Source of the DNA: Pseudomonas sp. Irchel s3f7
Lineage (GTDB): Bacteria; Pseudomonadota; Gammaproteobacteria; Pseudomonadales; Pseudomonadaceae
Direction of reading: 5' to 3'
DNA: 64,000 bases
Assembly (NCBI RefSeq): GCF_900187615.1
Contig: NZ_FYDO01000004.1
Span: 1-64,000, forward strand
The position numbers and the translations under genes were made by a program. Within the stretch, counting starts at the first letter, position 1. Every line of letters begins with the position of its first letter. The notes below the pieces were generated by a model. It was not told the origin of the DNA. It worked only from the letters and a program-made list of their open reading frames with translations, and ran no database searches. Positions 55,397 to 64,000 of this stretch are shown one piece after another.

Positions 55397-56323
55397 ATGA
55401 AGAGCACGAACATCAACTACACACACGACCATGTGTTCCTTGGCTCAGCGCACGACGAAAATGCCAAGCGTACGCTTTGGGTTGTGGCACTGACCGTTGT
55501 GATGATGGTTGGCGAGATCACCGCTGGCTATATCACAGGCTCGATGGCGTTACTGGCTGATGGCTTTCACATGGCAACTCATGCTGGCGCATTGGGCATC
55601 GCGGCGGCGGCTTATGGATACGCAAAACGCCACGCTTCCAGCCAGCGCTACAGTTTCGGTACCGGAAAGGTTGGAGACTTGGGCGGATTCGCCTCGGCGC
55701 TGATTCTCGGTATGGTCTCCCTGGGAATTGGCGTTGAGTCTGTCATGCGCCTCTTGCAGCCAACGGAAGTTCAGTTCGGCACCGCTACGCTCATCGCGAT
55801 TGCCGGTTTGATCGTCAACATTGTCAGTGCCCTGCTGCTGGGCCACGGGCACAGTCATGGGCACGATCACGATCACGATCACGGCCATGCCCACGCCCAT
55901 CACGGGAACGACAACAACCTGAAATCGGCCTACGTCCACGTCATTGCAGACGCGCTGACTTCCGTTCTGGCCATTGCTGCACTGCTCGCCGGCCGGTATC
56001 TCGGCTGGGTGTGGCTGGACCCGGTCATGGGCATTGTCGGCGCCATTGTTATTGCGCGCTGGGCATGGACCTTGATGGGGACCACCGCAGGAGTACTGCT
56101 GGATCAGACAGACGCACACGTTGCCGAGGAAATCCGCGAACTGGTTGAGAAACCGGGGGATGCCACTATCACGGACTTGCACGTCTGGCGGGTTGGACCG
56201 CAAGCCCATGCGGCCATCGTCAGCGTCCTTGGTGAGGCCACTGCGAACGCCGATAGCATTCGTGAACGTCTCAAGCCAGTTCACGAAGTCAGTCATCTGA
56301 CAGTCGAGTTTCGACCTCTCTGA
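55397..56323 (+). CDS. dmeF: Cation diffusion facilitator, DmeF-like Ni/Co exporter
   Basis: This 308-residue CDF protein has six membrane helices, the intramembrane metal residues in LADGFHMATH and VIADALTSVLA, and a His-rich loop between helices IV and V (GHGHSHGHDHDHDHGHAHAH). A C-terminal cytosolic metallochaperone-like domain follows. It would export cobalt and nickel against protons. The GTG at 55373 overlaps the repressor stop; the ATG at 55397, with AGGAA eight bases upstream, is preferred. Confidence 0.87.
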   Translation: MKSTNINYTHDHVFLGSAHDENAKRTLWVVALTVVMMVGEITAGYITGSMALLADGFHMATHAGALGIAAAAYGYAKRHASSQRYSFGTGKVGDLGGFASALILGMVSLGIGVESVMRLLQPTEVQFGTATLIAIAGLIVNIVSALLLGHGHSHGHDHDHDHGHAHAHHGNDNNLKSAYVHVIADALTSVLAIAALLAGRYLGWVWLDPVMGIVGAIVIARWAWTLMGTTAGVLLDQTDAHVAEEIRELVEKPGDATITDLHVWRVGPQAHAAIVSVLGEATANADSIRERLKPVHEVSHLTVEFRPL

Positions 56324-56362
56324 TTCAGCACTTGCCCACCATTGTCTCCAAAGGAACCCGTA

Positions 56363-56734
56363 ATGCCTCCAGGGAAACGTGAACTGGCACGAATCGAACG
56401 TCGGTTGATAACCACGCTCACCGAAGCGTGCGAAACAGCAAAAGGTGAAATCAAAGGCTTTGCTTGGCTCACCCACATCGCAAACCTGAACGCGTTGGCT
56501 GAAACCCTGAAGGTAATCTGGGTATTCGAGACCCTGGCTGACAGAAAGAACGCCCTGGTTGACGCTAAGGCGCGCATCTTCGAGTTGACGTCCATCGCGT
56601 TGAATGACGCCAACATCGACCTGATCCCTTCAGACCACAGTGTCCGATTCGACTCTGAGGAGGAGTGTCTGCGAACTCACGGAGGCGACTGGAAAATCCG
56701 CCTGACTCAATCACGTGCGGCCAAAGGTGGCTGA
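56363..56734 (+). CDS. Conserved hypothetical protein
   Basis: This soluble protein of about 123 residues is mainly helical at first (KRELARIERRLITTLTEACE, IKGFAWLTHIANLNALAETL). It ends with DSEEECLRTHGGDWKIRLTQ. Pseudomonas genomes carry similar proteins next to a DUF1289 gene; some are annotated as Fis-family regulators, but I see no clear DNA-binding motif. GGAACC precedes the ATG. It probably forms an operon with the next gene. Confidence 0.65.
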   Translation: MPPGKRELARIERRLITTLTEACETAKGEIKGFAWLTHIANLNALAETLKVIWVFETLADRKNALVDAKARIFELTSIALNDANIDLIPSDHSVRFDSEEECLRTHGGDWKIRLTQSRAAKGG

Positions 56735-56736
56735 CA

Positions 56737-56919
56737 ATGGCTAAAGAAATCGAGAATCCCTGCATCTCAGTTTGCCAGCTCAGTGGTGATTTGTGTGTGA
56801 GCTGCGGGCGAAGCAAGGAAGACATCAGAAAGTGGAAACGCATGAAGCGGCCTGAAAAAATGGCCGCGGTGCAAAGGGCGAATGTGCGCTTGAAAGGGCT
56901 GAAGAAAGCACAGGGATAG
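56737..56919 (+). CDS. DUF1289 small Cys-rich protein
   Basis: This 60-residue protein has the DUF1289 pattern: NPCISVCQLSGDLCVSCGRS, four Cys residues likely binding metal, followed by KEDIRKWKRM. AAAGGTGG precedes the ATG at 56737, two bases after the previous stop. Function is unknown. Confidence 0.85.
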   Translation: MAKEIENPCISVCQLSGDLCVSCGRSKEDIRKWKRMKRPEKMAAVQRANVRLKGLKKAQG

Positions 56920-56952
56920 TCACTTGTTCTGGATGACCGCTTTGGGTCGATG

Positions 56953-57399
56953 CTGTTGAAAAAGTCGGATTTTCAGCTCACCTGAACTCAGGCACGGCCA
57001 CCAGCGGAGAACCTACTCACCACATTGAGTGGTTTTTCAGCCCTTCGTTGACCTTTACTGCTTTGTTATTGGGTTAATTTGAGGTTTTTTGCTTGGTGCA
57101 GGCGCGTGACTGGTGCCCCTTGAGAGGTAAGTTTGGCCAGCCGTCGCAGGTTCTGTACCGCGGCAGCCAACGTGAACTCATCGGTCGCGCCACTCATGCC
57201 ACGTAGTCGCAAGCGATCCAGTTTCAGGATGCGCTTGAGGTGGGCAAATAACTTTGGAAAAGGTCGAGTGGTTGGGGACTTCATCTTAAAACAGTCGCTC
57301 CTGCCCACTTGATAACTGTCCCATCATGCTCTGTGATCCCCCGCCGGCCAATGAAGCAATTTTGCCGCAGGTCAGACAGGGGAGCTACTTTTTCAACAG
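56953..57399. mobile_element. Internally deleted IS remnant with inverted repeats
   Basis: A perfect 13-base inverted repeat (CTGTTGAAAAAGT at 56953-56965 and its complement at 57387-57399) bounds 447 bases. Inside, on the minus strand, lies only the C-terminal end of a transposase. The element has lost most of its length but kept both ends, so it could still be moved by a related transposase. Confidence 0.7.
57066..57270 (-). pseudogene. C-terminal fragment of an IS1182-like transposase
   Basis: The frame shows KLFAHLKRILKLDRLRLRGM and ATDEFTLAAAVQNLRRLAKL, typical of the last part of DDE transposases of the IS1182/IS5 type. It does not match the C-terminus of the full element at 49437, so it comes from another IS. 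Confidence 0.65.
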
Positions 57400-57658
57400 A
57401 ATCGCCCCATAGCGGACATTGGCGAAACTTAGGTGTACGAGTACTGAGTAAGCGTCCGGAAATTCACTTTCCGAACGGTGAGTAGCCGTTTGAAAGTCGC
57501 TAGCTGGCCCAGTTTTTGTTGCTGGCGCTTGCTGTAGCGTATGCCTACACTCCAAAAGCCTATCATTCCAGTACAGGGCGGCGGACAAGCTCGTGCAAGG
57601 GCGCTCACAAGGATATGTCGAGTTGGATCGTGAGCAATTACCTACCAGCAGGTGCATA

Positions 57659-61556
<3,898 letters not shown>

Positions 61557-61564
<8 letters not shown>

Positions 61565-62672
61565 AACGCTAAACTACTCACTTAGCCCGATCATCCTCAT
61601 TGTCGATGATACGCCGGAGAACATTAAGCTGATCAATGGCCTGCTGAAGGACATCTACCGCACGCGGGTGGCCATCAGCGGTGAGCGCGCGCTGAAGGCA
61701 GCGGTGCAGGAGCCTCGCCCGGATCTGATTCTGCTCGACATCATGATGCCTGATCTGTCGGGGTATGAGGTGGCAGAGCAGCTCAAGCGCGATCCGCGCA
61801 CCGCTGATATCCCGATCATCTTCATCACCGCCATGGCGACAATGGAAGACGAGATCCTGGGTTTGCAGATGGGCGCCGTGGACTACATCACCAAGCCGAT
61901 CAACCCACCCATCGTGCTGGCTCGGGTGGAAACCCAATTGAAGATCAAGGCGGCCGCCGACTTTTTGCGTGATCAGAAGGCTTACCTTGAGCAGGAAGTC
62001 CAGCGCCGCACCGCCGAGCTCACCGCCATCCAGGATGTGACCATTCAGGCCATGACCTCGCTGGCCGAAACCCGCGACAATGAGACGGGTAACCACATTC
62101 GACGAACTCAGCACTACGTCAGACTACTGGCCGAGATGCTTCGCGAACATCCGAGGTTCCAGCATTTTCTCAATGACGAGAGCATCCGCCTGCTGTTCAA
62201 GTCGGCTCCGCTGCATGACATCGGCAAGATCGGCATACCCGATGACATACTGCTCAAGCCGGGGCGCCTCACGCCGGAAGAGTTCGAGACGATGAAGACC
62301 CATACGGTACTGGGACGCGATGCCATCCGGCATGCCGAAGAGCAGTTGGGCATCTCGGTGGGATTTCTGTGCCTTGCCAAGGAGATCGCCTACAGCCACC
62401 ACGAGAAGTGGGATGGTACCGGTTATCCCGACGGGCTGAGTGCCGATGACATCCCCATCAGCGCCAGGCTCATGGCGGTGGCGGATGTCTATGACGCGCT
62501 GATTAGCCGACGCGTATACAAGAAGGGCATGTCACACGATCAGGCGCTGGAGATAATCCGCCAGGGATGTGCTACGCATTTCGACCCAGAAATCTGCGAG
62601 GTTTTCCTGGCCAACCATGAGCAATTCCAGGCTATCGCGGTGCGTTTTGCTGATCGCGGTCAGGATGGTTAA
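61557..62672 (+). CDS. Response regulator with HD-GYP phosphodiesterase domain
   Basis: This 371-residue protein has a receiver domain with phosphoacceptor D61 in LILLDIMMPD, a coiled-coil linker at about 130-160, and an HD-GYP domain with H220-D221 and GYP at 289-291 in HHEKWDGTGYPDG. HD-GYP proteins break down c-di-GMP. The start overlaps the hybrid kinase's stop by eight bases, and GGAGG precedes it, so the kinase is its natural partner. Confidence 0.93.
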
Positions 62673-62751
62673 TCAACGCGTCGCCGTGAAATCAATGCCC
62701 AGGGCTTCACCGACAACAACGGAACACGACTTTTTCGTGGAGTGCCTCCCT

Positions 62752-63429
62752 ATGACCTTGGCCCGCAAACTGTTTATTGGCGTCGCACTGGCCGGCCTGC
62801 TACTCGGCGGTTGCACCTCCCAAGTCACCGAACGCGAGCAGTACTCGGGCTTCCTGTCCAACTACGACAACCTGCAGGAAGTGACCACCACCACGGGCGA
62901 GAAGGCCATGCGCTGGGTGAGTCCGTCGTGGAACCCGAATGCCTATGACACCATAGCGTTCCGAACGCTGGAGTTTTATCCCGCGCCCAAACCCAACGAG
63001 CAGGTCAATCAGCAGACGCTGGCCGAGTTGCAGGACTTCATGTCGAGGAAGGCCAAGCTCGTGCTGGGCCAGAAGTACCAGAGGGTGTCTAACGCGGCCG
63101 CTGCACCGGCCGGATCACGCACTCTGATCCTGCGTGCGGCCATCACTGGCGTCAGCGCTTCGAACGAAGGCATGAAGTGGTATGAAGTGATGCCGATTGC
63201 GGCGGTTGTCGGCGCGACACAAGCCGCCACCGGATACCGGGACCAAGACACTAATCTGTTCATCGAAGCCGAGTTCATTGACGCGAAAACCCATCAGACA
63301 ATCGCCAAAGTGGTGCGTAAGGTATTCGGCACGCAGCTGAAAAACGAGAGTCAGCGAATCACCACCAAGGACTTTAAAGACGCTATCGAAAATCTGAATA
63401 CCGACCTCTGGACGTTCATTCACCGTTGA
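62752..63429 (+). CDS. DUF3313-type lipoprotein
   Basis: This 225-residue lipoprotein has a signal (KLFIGVALAGLLLGGC) with the lipobox LGGC. The mature domain is of the DUF3313 kind, with YSGFLSNYDNL, LILRAAITGVSASN and LFIEAEFIDAKTHQTIAKVV. Its role is unknown. It lies 79 bases after the HD-GYP gene. The frame opens earlier at 62569 inside that gene; ATG 62752 with GGAG is the real start. Confidence 0.82.
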   Translation: MTLARKLFIGVALAGLLLGGCTSQVTEREQYSGFLSNYDNLQEVTTTTGEKAMRWVSPSWNPNAYDTIAFRTLEFYPAPKPNEQVNQQTLAELQDFMSRKAKLVLGQKYQRVSNAAAAPAGSRTLILRAAITGVSASNEGMKWYEVMPIAAVVGATQAATGYRDQDTNLFIEAEFIDAKTHQTIAKVVRKVFGTQLKNESQRITTKDFKDAIENLNTDLWTFIHR

Positions 63430-63713
63430 CCATTACCTGGCTTCCACCGGATTACAAGGGTGACGTGCCTGCGGTCAACATGGAAAACGTCGGCGCCAAG
63501 TACCCGGCCACCTTCGTCGATGCCAAGGGTGAGTTCCTCTCGGGCAGCAATGCCTACGCAAACCTGGAGATTTGCAAAAGCAGTAAACATGAATGCCTCG
63601 GAGATATGAGCGTAGGAGCGCTCATATCTCCGAGTAAGTGGCTTGAAGTCATTAGGGGCGGTTTTTACCCACCGTTACCTAACCTCGTACGAAAGCGAGC
63701 AAATCGGCGTTGA
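63430..63713 (+). pseudogene. Fragment of a DUF1254/DUF1214-like protein
   Basis: The residues ENVGAKYPATFVDAKGEFLS and GSNAY resemble the DUF1214 segment in which a hydrophobic barrel motif follows. Here the frame runs instead into a 16-bp inverted repeat and stops. No start or remaining domain is present. It is likely a gene remnant. Confidence 0.45.
63597..63634. repeat. Perfect 16-bp inverted repeat
   Basis: Arms CTCGGAGATATGAGCG and CGCTCATATCTCCGAG enclose TAGGAG. The arms are fully complementary. It lies inside the DUF1214-like remnant and has no T-run. It may be a hairpin, a binding site, or the footprint of a mobile element. Confidence 0.8.
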
Positions 63714-64000
63714 TCGTATCGGCGTTCGTCGTAGGCATTCCGTGTGGGTAGCCCGAGTAGATTTTCAGCGTGCTGTTTTGCAACAGTTTGGCTGACAAGA
63801 GTCCAGAATTTTCATAAGGCACGATCTGATCATCATCACCATGCATCACCAGCACGGGGATCGTGATGCTTTTCAGGTCTTCGGTAAAATCGGTCTGAGA
63901 AAAGGCCACGATCCCATCATAATGTGCCTTTGCGCTGCCCATCATCCCTTGTCGCCACCAGTTCAAGATGATGCCCGCTGACGGTTTGGCACCAGGGCGG
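63679..64000 (-). CDS. Alpha/beta hydrolase, haloperoxidase-like, cut by the window edge
   Basis: The frame is open to the end of the window and lacks its N-terminal half. The visible part has [20 protein letters not shown] (acid-residue region) and a late His in [12 protein letters not shown], typical of non-haem chloroperoxidase-like esterases. The nucleophile lies beyond the window. Confidence 0.82.
   Translation of the reverse strand, partial: RPGAKPSAGIILNWWRQGMMGSAKAHYDGIVAFSQTDFTEDLKSITIPVLVMHGDDDQIVPYENSGLLSAKLLQNSTLKIYSGYPHGMPTTNADTINADLLAFVRG

Overview
The window looks like a chromosomal segment of a fluorescens-group Pseudomonas. It is GC-rich and carries several paired REP palindromes of the kinds common in these genomes. 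Its gene content is typical: aromatic catabolism, polyamine use, ArsJ-type arsenic export, many LysR/AraC regulators, c-di-GMP enzymes and a large autotransporter. No rRNA, tRNA or CRISPR array was seen.

Region 1 (1-14.5 kb) is a catabolic island. On the minus strand lies a set that matches the indole-3-acetate degradation genes iacA-B-I-H-C-D-E-F: flavin monooxygenase-like protein, small protein, SnoaL-like protein, amidase, Rieske dioxygenase alpha and beta, SDR and Rieske reductase. A FeaR-like AraC regulator ends the set. Six tandem copies of a 124-bp REP doublet separate iacE from iacF. A PAS histidine kinase is divergent from iacA. Next, on the plus strand, come the genes of a tryptophan-tryptophylquinone aromatic amine dehydrogenase (large subunit, MauE, MauD, light chain) and a c-type cytochrome. 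Together they could encode tryptamine to indoleacetaldehyde to IAA to catechol. The aldehyde dehydrogenase, iacG and the catechol genes are not seen nearby.

Region 2 (14.5-31.4 kb) is a mosaic. It holds a threonine-dehydratase-like enzyme with a divergent AraC regulator; an arsR-gapdh-arsJ arsenate export operon; a tandem Usp protein; a stub of a LuxR-type regulator; a secreted hydrolase; a truncated alcohol dehydrogenase joined to a LysR gene with a damaged N-terminus; a LysR gene divergent from a putrescine-binding protein and agmatinase; and several small membrane, lipoprotein or broken genes.

Region 3 (31.5-46.6 kb) holds a TonB-dependent receptor, then an operon of glutamine-synthetase-like ligase, aldehyde dehydrogenase, iron alcohol dehydrogenase and amino-acid permease (probably gamma-glutamylation of an amine or amino alcohol). 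A lipoprotein and an exported M20 peptidase follow. Then comes a run of four exported proteins (cupin, carboxymuconolactone decarboxylase-like, two alpha/beta hydrolases) with a LysR gene, which looks like an uncharacterised periplasmic pathway.

Region 4 (46.6-64 kb) is the accessory part. It has gene remnants, a MASE2-GGDEF cyclase, a LysE exporter, an intact IS1182-family element with 20-bp perfect inverted repeats, an autotransporter, and a lone tyrosine recombinase whose ribosome site sits in a hairpin. It continues with a frameshifted acetyltransferase, a dmeR-dmeF nickel/cobalt efflux pair with G-tract operator candidates, an internally deleted IS remnant, and a BvgS-like hybrid kinase overlapping an HD-GYP response regulator. 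It ends with a lipoprotein, a gene remnant holding a 16-bp perfect inverted repeat, and a hydrolase cut by the window edge.
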